Below, one piece after another: positions 1-9,819 of a stretch of DNA of 64,000 nt. Source of the stretch: Sepiola atlantica (taxonomy: Eukaryota; Mollusca; Cephalopoda; Sepiida; Sepiolidae). Where the stretch lies: positions 113,001 to 177,000 of the forward strand of contig CAUVYP010000245.1 in assembly GCA_963556195.1 (NCBI GenBank), written 5' to 3'. A program made the translations under genes and the position numbers. The notes beneath the pieces were generated by a model. The model did no database searches. It saw only the letters and a list, made by a program, of their open reading frames with translations, and had not been told where the DNA came from. Positions within the stretch are counted from its first letter, which is position 1; each line of letters opens with the position of its first letter.

Positions 1-149
1 TCTCTGGGAGTACAAGAGCTGAACTTCTGAATCTCCGTACTTCAGTAGAAAATGTGTGTCCGCTAATGTCTGCAAAGTTTCGGAGCACAATTCTTATAAA
101 TGTGGAAGTTATAAACAAAAGCGATATCAACTTTAAATCGCACTAAATT
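1..149 (+). repeat. Partial monomer at left edge
   Basis: This is the 3' 149 bp of a monomer, beginning at monomer nt 38 (TCTCTGGGAG, the C-to-T form at nt 42). It carries CTCCGT at nt 70-75 and the type A core. The array therefore continues to the left of the window. Confidence 0.95.
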
Positions 150-335
150 TTGTTGATGTTTTGCGTATTCCGTTTGTATCGACATATCTCCGGGAGTACA
201 AGAGCTGAACTTCTGAAACTTGGTACTTCAGTAGAATACGTATTTCCGCTATTGTCTGCAAAGGTTTGTTGCACAATTCTTATAAATGTGGAAGTTATAA
301 ACAAAAGCGATATCAACTTTAAATCGCACTAAATT

Positions 336-521
336 TTGTTGATGTTTTGCGTATTCAGTTTGTATCGACATATCTCCGGGAGTACAAGAGCTGAACTTCT
401 GAAACTTGGTACTTCAGTAGAAAATGTGTGTCCGCTAATGTCTGCAAAGTTTCGGAGCACAATTCTTATAAATGTGGAAGTTATAAACAAAAGCGATATC
501 AACTTTAAATCGCACTAAATT
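336..521 (+). repeat. Representative type A monomer (consensus form)
   Basis: This 186-bp monomer is the commonest form. Its diagnostic sites are CTTGGT at nt 70-75, AAT at nt 88-90, GTGTGT at nt 91-96, ATG at nt 103-105, CGGAGC at nt 118-123, AGC at nt 157-159 and CACTAA at nt 178-183. The same form recurs throughout the window, for example at 3870, 10192, 28049, 45533 and 60224. Read in frame from nt 1, it is open for 60 codons and ends at the TAA at nt 181-183. Confidence 0.95.
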
Positions 522-1636
522 TTGTTGATGTTTTGCGTATTCAGTTTGTATCGACATATCTCCGGGAGTACAAGAGCTGATCTTCTGAAACTCCGTACTT
601 CAGTAGAAAATGTGTGTCAGCTAATGTCTGCAAAGTTTCGGAGCACAATTCTTATAAATGTGGAAGTTATAAACAAAAGCGATATCAACTTTAAATCGCA
701 CTAAATTTTGTTGATGTTTTGCGTATTCAGTTTGTATCGACATATCTCCGGGAGTACAAGAGCTGAACTTCTGAAACTTGGTACGTCAGTAGAAAATGTG
801 TGTCCGCTAATGTCTGCAAAGTTTCGGAGCACAATTCTTATAAATGTGGAAGTTATAAACAAAAGCGATATCAACTTTAAATCGCACTAAATTTTGTTGA
901 TGTTTTGCGTATTCAGTTTGTATCGACATATCTCCGGGAGTACAAGAGCTGAACTTCTGAAACTTGGTACTTCAGTAGAAAATGTGTGTCCGCTAATGTC
1001 TGCAAAGTTTCGGAGCACAATTCTTATAAATGTGGAAGTTATAAACAAAAGCGATATCAACTTTAAATCGCACTAAATTTTGTTGATGTTTTCGTATTCA
1101 GTTTGTATCGACATATCTCCGGGAGTACAAGAGCTGAACTTCTGAAACTTGGTACTTCAGTAGAATATGTATTTCCGCTATTGTCTACAAAGTTTTGTTG
1201 CACAATTCTTATAAATGTGAAAGTTATAAACAAAAACGATATCAACTTGAAATCGCCTTAAATTTTGTTGATGTTTTGCGTATTCAGTTTGTATCGACAT
1301 ATCTCCGGGAGTACAAGAGCTGAACTTCTGAAACTCCGTACTTCAGTAGAAAATGTCTGTCCGCTAATGTCTGCAAAGTTTCGGAGCACAATTCTTATAA
1401 ATGTGGAAGTTATAAACAAAAGCGATATCAACTTTAAATCGCACTAAATTTTGTTGATGTTTTGCGTATTCAGTTTGTATCGACATATGTCTGGGAGTAC
1501 AAGAGCTGAACTTCTGAAACTTGGTACTTCAGTAGAAAATGTGTGTCCGCTAATGTCTGCAAAGTTTCGGAGCACAATTCTTATAAATGTGGAAGTTATA
1601 AACAAAAGCGATATCAACTTTAAATCGCACTAAATT

Positions 1637-1822
1637 TTGTTGATGTTTTGCGTATTCAGTTTGTATCGACATATCTCCGGGAGTACAAGAGCTGAACTTC
1701 TGAAACTTGGTACTTCAGTAGAATATGTATTTCCGCTATTGTCTGCAAAGTTTTGTTGCACAATTCTTATAAATGTGGAAGTTATAAACAAAAGCGATAT
1801 CAACTTTAAATCGCCTTAAATT
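1637..1822 (+). repeat. Representative type B monomer
   Basis: Type B carries a linked set of changes: TAT or TAC at nt 88-90, GTATTT at nt 91-96, TTG at nt 103-105 and TGTTGC at nt 118-123. Many type B copies also have AAC at nt 157-159, TTG at nt 169-171 and CCTTAA at nt 178-183. The subset with TACGTATTTCC marks one HOR slot (150, 3684, 5915, 10006, 21540, 27863, 30652, 35115, 49997, 57806, 60038 and 61898). The sites co-vary, so type B looks like an old divergent lineage rather than scattered point mutation. Confidence 0.92.
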
Positions 1823-3496
1823 TTGTTGATTTTTTGCGTATTCAGTTTGTATCGACATATCTCCGGGAGTACAAGAGCTGAACTTCTGAAACTTGGTACT
1901 TCAGTAGAAAATGTGTGTCCGCTAATATCTGCAAAGTTTCGGAGCACAATTCTTATAAATGTGGAAGTTATAAACAAAAGCGATATCAACTTTAAATCGC
2001 ACTAAATTTTGTTGATGTTTTGCGTATTCAGTTTGTATCGACATATCTCCGGGAGTACAAGACCTGAACTTCTGAAACTTACTACTTCAGTAGAATATGT
2101 ATTTCCGCTATTGTCTGCAAAGTTTCGGAGCACAATTCTTATAAATGTGGAAGTTATAAACAAAAGCGATATCAACTTTAAATCGCCTTAAATTTTGTTG
2201 ATGTTTTGCGTATTCAGTTTGTATCGACATATCTCCGGGAGTACAAGAGCTGAACTTCTTAAACTTGGTACTTCAGTAGTAAATGTGTGTCCGCTAATGT
2301 CTGCAAAGTTTCGGAGCACAATTCTTATAAATGTGGAAGTTATAAACAAAAGCGATATCAACTTTAAATCGCACTAAATTTTGTTGATGTTTTGCGTATT
2401 CAGTTTGTATCGACATATCTCCGGGAGTACAAGAGCTGAACTTCTGAAACTTACTACTTCAGTAGAATATGTATTTCCGCTATTGTCTGCAAAGTTTTGT
2501 TGCACAATTCCTATCAATGTGGAAGTTATAAACAAAAGCGAAATCAACTTTAAATCGCCTTAAATTTTGTTGATGTTTTGCGTATTCAGTTTGTATCGAC
2601 ATATCTCCGGGAGTACAAGAGCTGAACTTCTGAAACTCCGTACTTCAGTAGAATATGTGCATCCGCTATTGTCTGCAAAGTTTCGGAGCACAATTCTTAT
2701 AAATGTGGAAGTTATAAACAAAAGCGATATCAACTTTAAATCGCACTAAATTTTGTTGATGTTTTGCGTATTCAGTTTGTATCGACATATCTCCGGGAGT
2801 ACAAGGGCTGAACTTCTGAAACTTGGTACGTCAGTAGAAAATGTGTGTCCGCTAATGTCTGCAAAGTTTCGGAGCACAATTCTTATAAATGTGGAAGTTA
2901 TAAACAAAAGCGATATCAACTTTAAATCGCACTAAATTTTGTTGATGTTTTGCGTATTCAGTTTGTATCGACATATCTCCGGGAGTACAAGAGCTGAACT
3001 TCTGAAACTTGGTACTTCAGTAGTAAATGTGTGTCCGCTAATGTCTGCAAAGTTTCGGAGCACAATTCTTATAAATGTGGAAGTTATAAACAAAAGCGAT
3101 ATCAACTTTAAATCGCACTAAATTTTGTTGATGTTTTGCGTATTCAGTTTGTATCGACATATCTCCGGGAGTAAAAGAGCTGAACTTCTGAAACTTGGTA
3201 CTTCAGTAGAATATGTATTTCCGCTATTGTCTGCAAAGTTTTGTTGCACAATTCTTATAAATGTGGAAGTTATAAACAAAAACGATATCAACTTGAAATC
3301 GCCTTAAATTTTGTTGATGTTTTGCGTATTCAGTTTGTATCGACATATCTCCGGGAGTACAAGAGCTGAACTTCTGAAACTCCGTACTTCAGTAGAAAAT
3401 GTGTGTCCGCTAATGTCTGCAAAGTTTCGGAGCACAATTCTTATAAATGTGGAAGTTATAAACAAAAGCGATATCAACTTTAAATCGCACTAAATT

Positions 3497-3683
3497 TTGT
3501 TTGATGTTTTGCGTATTCAGTTTGTATCGACATATCTCCGGGAGTACAAGAGCTGAACTTCTGAAACTTGGTACTTCAGTAGAAAATGTGTGTCCGCTAA
3601 TGTCTGCAAAGTTTCGGAGCACAATTCTTATAAATGTGGAAGTTATAAACAAAAGCGATATCAACTTTAAATCGCACTAAATT
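3497..3683 (+). repeat. 187-bp marker monomer class TTTGTTTGATG
   Basis: One extra T lies in the junction motif at nt 1-6. The same insertion is seen at 3497, 25631, 33255, 37718, 38835, 39952, 41812, 45160 and 48136. It always follows an A-R monomer. Except at 3497, the copies carry a type C core with CTCTGC in place of GTCTGC. Confidence 0.92.
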
Positions 3684-4427
3684 TTGTTGATGTTTTGCGT
3701 ATTCAGTTTGTATCGACATATCTCCGGGAGTACAAGAGCTGAACTTCTGAAACTTGGTACTTCAGTAGAATACGTATTTCCGCTATTGTCTGCAAAGTTT
3801 TGTTGCACAATTCTTATAAATGTGGAAGTTATAAACAAAAGCGATATCAACTTTAAATCGCACTAAATTTTGTTGATGTTTTGCGTATTCAGTTTGTATC
3901 GACATATCTCCGGGAGTACAAGAGCTGAACTTCTGAAACTTGGTACTTCAGTAGAAAATGTGTGTCCGCTAATGTCTGCAAAGTTTCGGAGCACAATTCT
4001 TATAAATGTGGAAGTTATAAACAAAAGCGATATCAACTTTAAATCGCACTAAATTTTGTTGATGTTTTGCGTATTCAGTTTGTATCGACATATCTCCGGG
4101 AGTACAAGAGCTGAACTTCTGAAACTCCGTACTTCAGTAGAAAATGTGTGTCCGCTAATGTCTGCAAAGTTTCGGAGCACAATTCTTATAAATGTGGAAG
4201 TTATAAACAAAAGCGATATCAACTTTAAATCGCCTTAAATTTTGTTGATGTTTTGCGTATTCAGTTTGTATCGACTTATCTCCGGGAGTACAAGAGCTGA
4301 ACTTCTGAAACTCCGTACTTCAGTAGGAAATGTGTGTCCGCTAATGTCTGCAAAGTTTCGGAGCACAATTCTTATAAATGTGGAAGTTATAAACAAAAGC
4401 GATATCAACTTTAAATCGCACTAAATT

Positions 4428-4613
4428 TTGTTGATGTTTTGCGTATTCAGTTTGTATCGACATATCTCCGGGAGTACAAGAGCTGAACTTCTGAAACTTG
4501 GTACTTCAGTAGAATATGTGTGTCCGCTATTGTCTGCAAAGTTTCGGAGCACAATTCTTATAAATGTGGAAGTTATAAACAAAAGCGATATCAACTTTAA
4601 ATCGCACTAAATT
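4428..4613 (+). repeat. Representative type C monomer (A/B intermediate)
   Basis: Type C has the type B states TAT at nt 88-90 and TTG at nt 103-105, but the type A states GTGTGT at nt 91-96 and CGGAGC at nt 118-123. Examples start at 6659, 9263, 15773, 22470, 36045, 43.0 kb (42929), 53157 and 62270. It is either an intermediate lineage or an old A/B recombinant that was then amplified as its own HOR slot. Confidence 0.88.
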
Positions 4614-4985
4614 TTGTTGATGTTTTGCGTATTCAGTTTGTATCGACATATCTCTGGGAGTACAAGAGCTGAACTTCTGAAACTTGGTACTTCAGTAGAA
4701 AATGTGTGTCCGCTAATGTCTGCAAAGTTTCAGAGCACAATTCTTATAAATGTGGAAGTTATAAACAAAAGCGATATCAACTTTAAATCGCACTAAATTT
4801 TGTTGATGTTTTGCGTATTCAGTTTGTATCGAGATATCTCCGGGAGTACAAGAGCTGAACTTCTGAAACTCCGTACTTCAGTAGAAAATGTGTGTCCGCT
4901 AATGTCTGCAAAGTTTCGGAGCACAATTCTTATAAATGTGGAAGTTATAAACAAAAGCGATATCAACTTTAAATCGCACTAAATT

Positions 4986-5170
4986 TTGTTGATGTTTTGC
5001 GTATTCAGTTTGTATCGACATATCTCCGGGAGTACAAGAGCTTAACTTCTGAAACTTGGTACTTCAGTAGAATATGTGTGTCCGCTAATGTCTGCAAAGT
5101 TTCGGAGCACAATTCTTATAAATGTGGAAGTTATAAACAAAAGCGATATCAAATTAAATCGCACTAAATT
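4986..5170 (+). repeat. 185-bp marker monomer class AAATTAAATCGC
   Basis: This monomer has lost 1 bp near nt 168 (ATCAACTTTAAAT becomes ATCAAATTAAAT). The same inherited variant marks monomers starting at 4986, 7217, 9449, 11308, 13540, 15959, 17633, 19866, 26004 and 28794. Successive spacings are 12, 12, 10, 12, 13, 9, 12, 33 and 15 monomers. The 4986, 7217 and 11308 copies also have GAGCTTAAC. The 26004 copy has GATATGAAATT. Confidence 0.93.
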
Positions 5171-5728
5171 TTGTTGATGTTTTGCGTATTCAGTTTGTTT
5201 CGACATATCTCCTGGAGTACAACAGCTGAACTTCTGAAACTTGGTACTTCAGTAGAAAATGTGTGTCCGCTAATGTCTGCAAAGTTTCGGAGCACAATTC
5301 TTATAAATGTGGAAGTTATAAACAAAAGCGATATCAACTTTAAATCGCACTAAATTTTGTTGATGTTTAGCGTATTCAGTTTGTATCGACATATCTCCGG
5401 GAGTACAAGAGCTGAACTTCTGAAACTTGGTACTTCAGTAGAAAATGTGTGTCCGCTAATGTCTGCAAAGTTTCGGAGCACAATTCTTATAAATGTGGAA
5501 GTTATAAACAAAAGCGATATCAACTTTAAATCGCTATAAATTTTGTTGATGTTTTGCGTATTCAGTTTGTATCGACATATCTCCGGGAGTACAAGAGCTG
5601 AACTTCTGAAACTTGGTACTTCAGTAGAATATGTATTTCCGCTATTGTCTGCAAAGTTTTGTTGCACAATTCTTATAAATGTGGAAGTTATAAACAAAAG
5701 CGATATCAACTTTAAATCGCACTAAATT

Positions 5729-8700
5729 TTGTTGATGTTTGGCGTATTCAGTTTGTATCGACATATCTCCGGGAGTCCAAGAGCTGAACTTCTGAAACTT
5801 GGTACTTCAGTAGAAAATGTGTGTCCGCTAATGTCTGCAAAGTTTCGGAGCACAATTCTTATAAATGTGGAAGTTATAAACAAAAGCGATATCAACTTTA
5901 AATCGCACTAAATTTTGTTGATGTTTTGCGTATTCAGTTTGTATCGACATATCTCCGGGAGTACAAGAGCTGAACTTCTGAAACTTGGTACTTCAGTAGA
6001 ATACGTATTTCCGCTATTGTCTGCAAAGTTTTGTTGCACAATTCTTATAAATGTGGAAGTTATAAACAAAAGCGATATCAACTTTAAATCGCACTAAATT
6101 TTGTTGATGTTTTGCGTATTCAGTTTGTATCGACATATCTCCGGGAGTACAAGAGCTGAACTTCTGAAACTTGGTACTTCAGTAGAAAATGTGTGTCCGC
6201 TAATGTCTGCAAAGTTTCGGAGCACAATTCTTATAAATGTGGAAGTTATAAACAAAAGCGATATCAACTTTAAATCGCACTAAATTTTGTTGATGTTTTG
6301 CGTATTCAGTTTGTATCGACATATCTCCGGGAGTACAAGAGCTGAACTTCTGAAACTCCGTACTTCAGTAGAAAATGTGTGTCCGCTAATGTCTGCAAAG
6401 TTTCGGAGCACAATTCTTATAAATGTGGAAGTTATAAACAAAAGCGATATCAACTTTAAATCGCCTTAAATTTTGTTGATGTTTTGCGTATTCAGTTTGT
6501 ATCGACTTATCTCCGGGAGTACAAGAGCTGAACTTCTGAAACTCCGTACTTCAGTAGAAAATGTGTGTCCGCTAACGTCTGCAAAGTTTCGGAGCACAAT
6601 TCTTATAAATGTGGAAGTTATAAACAAAAGCGATATCAACTTTAAATCGCACTAAATTTTGTTGATGTTTTGCGTATTCAGTTTGTATCGACATATCTCC
6701 GGGAGTACAAGAGCTGAACTTCTGAAACTTGGTACTTCAGTAGAATATGTGTGTCCGCTATTGTCTGCAAAGTTTCGGAGCACAATTCTTATAAATGTGG
6801 AAGTTATAAACAAAAGCGATATCAACTTTAAATCGCACTAAATTTTGTTGATGTTTTGCGTATTCAGTTTGTATCGACATATCTCTGGGAGTACAAGAGC
6901 TGAACTTCTGAAACTTGGTACTTCAGTAGAAAATGTGTGTCCGCTAATGTCTGCAAAGTTTCAGAGCACAATTCTTATAAATGTGGAAGTTATAAACAAA
7001 AGCGATATCAACTTTAAATCGCACTAAATTTTGTTGATGTTTTGCGTATTCAGTTTGTATCGAGATATCTCCGGGAGTACAAGAGCTGAACTTCTGAAAC
7101 TCCGTACTTCAGTAGAAAATGTGTGTCCGCTAATGTCTGCAAAGTTTCGGAGCACAATTCTTATAAATGTGGAAGTTATAAACAAAAGCGATATCAACTT
7201 TAAATCGCACTAAATTTTGTTGATGTTTTGCGTATTCAGTTTGTATCGACATATCTCCGGGAGTACAAGAGCTTAACTTCTGAAACTTGGTACTTCAGTA
7301 GAATATGTGTGTCCGCTAATGTCTGCAAAGTTTCGGAGCACAATTCTTATAAATGTGGAAGTTATAAACAAAAGCGATATCAAATTAAATCGCACTAAAT
7401 TTTGTTGATGTTTTGCGTATTCAGTTTGTTTCGACATATCTCCTGGAGTACAACAGCTGAACTTCTGAAACTTGGTACTTCAGTAGAAAATGTGTGTCCG
7501 CTAATGTCTGCAAAGTTTCGGAGCACAATTCTTATAAATGTGGAAGTTATAAACAAAAGCGATATCAACTTTAAATCGCACTAAATTTTGTTGATGTTTT
7601 GCGTATTCAGTTTGTATCGACATATCTCCGGGAGTACAAGAGCTGAACTTCTGAAACTTGGTACTTCAGTAGAAAATGTGTGTCCGCTAATGTCTGCAAA
7701 GTTTCGGAGCACAATTCTTATAAATGTGGAAGTTATAAACAAAAGCGATATCAACTTTAAATCGCTATAAATTTTGTTGATGTTTTGCGTATTCAGTTTG
7801 TATCGACATATCTCCGGGAGTACAAGAGCTGAACTTCTGAAACTTGGTACTTCAGTAGAATATGTATTTCCGCTATTGTCTGCAAAGTTTTGTTGCACAA
7901 TTCTTATAAATGTGGAAGTTATAAACAAAAGCGATATCAACTTTAAATCGCACTAAATTTTGTTGATGTTTGGCGTATTCAGTTTGTATCGACATATCTC
8001 CGGGAGTACAAGAGCTGAACTTCTGAAACTTGGTACTTCAGTAGAAAATGTGTGTCCGCTAATGTCTGCAAAGTTTCGGAGCACAATTCTTATAAATGTG
8101 GAAGTTATAAACAAAAGCGATATCAACTTTAAATCGCACTAAATTTTGTTGATGTTTTGCGTATTCAGTTTGTATCGACATATCTCCGGGAGTACAAGAG
8201 CTGAACTTCTGAAACTTGGTACTTCAGTAGAATATGTGTGTCCGCTATTGTCTGCAAAGTTTTGTTGCACAATTCTTATAAATGTGGAAGTTATAAACAA
8301 AAACGATATCAACTTGAAATCCCCTTAAATTTTGTTGATGTTTTGCGTATTCAGTTTGTATCGACATATCTCCGGGAGTACAAGAGCTGAACTTCTGAAA
8401 CTCCGTACTTCAGTAGAAAATGTGTGTCCGCTAATGTCTGCAAAGTTTCGGAGCACAATTCTTATAAATGTGGAAGTTATAAACAAAAGCGATATCAACT
8501 TTAAATCGCACTAAATTTTGTTGATGTTTTGCGTATTCAGTTTGTATCGACATATCTCCGGGAGTACAAGAGCTGAACTTCTGAGACTTGGTACTTCAGT
8601 AGAATATGTGTGTCCGCTATTGTCTGCAAAGTTTCGGAGCACAATTCTTATAAATGTGGAAGTTATAAACAAAAGCGATATCAACTTTAAATCGCACTAA

Positions 8701-9819
8701 ATTTTGTTGATGTTTTGCGTATTCAGTTTGTATCGACATATCTCTGGGAGTACAAGAGCTGAACTTCTGAAACTTGGTACTTCAGTAGAAAATGTGTGTC
8801 CGCTAATGTCTGCAAAGTTTCGGAGCACAATTCTTATAAATGTGGAAGTTATAAACAAAAGCGATATCAACTTTAAATCGCACTAAATTTTGTTGATGTT
8901 TTGCGTATTCAGTTTGTATCGACATATCTCCGGGAGTACAAGAGCTGAACTTCTGTAACTCCGTACTTCAGTAGAAAATGTGTGTCCGCTAATGTCTGCA
9001 AAGTTTCGGAGCACAATTCTTATAAATGTAAATGTTATAAAACAAAACCGATATCAACTTGAAATCGCCTTAAATTTTGTTGATGTTTTGCGTATTCAGT
9101 TTGTATCGACATATCTCCGGGAGTACAAGAGCTGAACTTCTGAAACTCCGTACTTCAGTAGAAAATGTCTGTCCGCTAATGTCTGCAAAGTTTCGGAGCA
9201 CAATTCTTATAAATGTGGAAGTTATAAACAAAAGCGATATCAACTTTAAATCGCACTAAATTTTGTTGATGTTTTGCGTATTCAGTTTGTATCGACATAT
9301 CTCCGGGAGTACAAGAGCTGAACTTCTGAAACTTGGTACTTCAGTAGAATATGTGTGTCCGCTATTGTCTGCAAAGTTTCGGAGCACAATTCTTATAAAT
9401 GTGGAAGTTATAAACAAAAGCGATATCAACTTTAAATCGCACTAAATTTTGTTGATGTTTTGCGTATTCAGTTTGTATCGACATATCTCCGGGAGTACAA
9501 GAGCTGAACTTCTGAAACTTGGTACTTCAGTAGAATATGTGTGTCCGCTAATGTCTGCAAAGTTTCGGAGCACAATTCTTATAAATGTGGAAGTTATAAA
9601 CAAAAGCGATATCAAATTAAATCGCACTAAATTTTGTTGATGTTTTGCGTATTCAGTTTGTATCGACATATCTCCTGGAGTACAACAGCTGAACTTCTGA
9701 AACTTGGTACTTCAGTAGAAAATGTGTGTCCGCTAATGTCTGCAAAGTTTCGGAGCACAATTCTTATAAATGTGGAAGTTATAAACAAAAGCGATATCAA
9801 CTTTAAATCGCACTAAATT
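5729..9819 (+). repeat. 22-monomer HOR, copy 1 of a tandem duplication
   Basis: This 4,091-bp unit (22 x 186 minus 1) is repeated immediately downstream at 9820-13910. It starts with a monomer carrying both GATGTTTGGCG and GGGAGTCCAAGAG. Inside it are two 185-bp AAATTAAATCGC monomers (7217 and 9449) and one 187-bp chimeric monomer (8890). All 22 slots match the next copy in order, including rare private variants such as AATCCCCTTAAAT at 8146 and CTGAGACTTGG at 8518. Confidence 0.93.
8890..9076 (+). repeat. Chimeric monomer (CTGTAAC front, AAATGTAAATG tail)
   Basis: The 5' part carries CTGTAACTCC and a type A core, as in the slot at 15214. The 3' part carries AAATGTAAATG, AAAACCGAT and CCTTAAATT, as in the next slot at 15400. 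The two slots that stand side by side at 15214-15586 are here fused into one, which is the expected product of an unequal crossover between neighbouring monomers within nt 124-140. It is duplicated at 12981-13167. Confidence 0.9.

Larger units (their letters stand above)
150..3683 (+). repeat. Left mosaic block, 19 monomers
   Basis: This block holds nineteen monomers of mixed type, including one of 185 bp (1080-1264) and one of 187 bp (3497-3683). 708-1264 resembles 52414-52970, sharing GTACGTCAG and the 1-bp loss in GATGTTTTCG. 1451-3683 resembles 23957-25817: both start with an ATATGTCTGGG monomer, and both contain the GACCTGAAC/CTTACTACTT monomer, the AGTAGTAAATG monomer, the GGAGTAAAAGAG monomer and the final 187-bp TTTGTTTGATG monomer. 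The left copy has two extra monomers (12 against 10). Confidence 0.85.
3684..5914 (+). repeat. 12-monomer HOR unit, older copy
   Basis: This 2,231-bp unit aligns slot by slot with 5915-8145 up to the last monomers. It shares CGACTTATCTCC (4242/6473), TTTCAGAGCAC (4614/6845), CGAGATATC (4800/7031), the in-frame stop GAGCTTAAC with AAATTAAATCGC (4986/7217) and CCTGGAGTACAACAG (5171/7402). Private differences include AGTAGGAAATG against AGTAGAAAATG, GCTAATGTC against GCTAACGTC, and GATGTTTAGCG at 5357. Homology to the later copy ends inside the monomer at 5729-5915, where the 22-monomer duplication takes over. Confidence 0.88.

Noticed and set aside
336..521. CENP-B box in the monomer
   Set aside because: The nearest candidate, around TATCGACATATCTCCGGGA (nt 28-46), lacks TTCG in most monomers and has two extra bases between the A and the CGGG, so it does not fit the NTTCGNNNNANNCGGGN pattern.
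336..521. Monomer built from two ~93-bp halves
   Set aside because: Comparing nt 1-93 with nt 94-186 shows only scattered short matches. The resemblance of GAACTTCTGAAAC to GTACTTCAGTAGA (16 bp apart) is too weak to claim an internal duplication.
336..521. TATAAA in TCTTATAAATGT (nt 129-140) as a promoter
   Set aside because: It occurs in almost every monomer as part of an AT-rich repeat, with no other promoter element or downstream gene.
5350..5709. Reverse-strand open frames of 75-137 codons (also at 7581, 9442, 11672, 26368, 46270, 47571, 48502, 49618, 56311 and 61147)
   Set aside because: They are the mirror of the same period. The frame runs on only where the CACTAAATT junction varies or a 1-bp indel shifts it, and the translated peptide is a repeat with no recognised domain.
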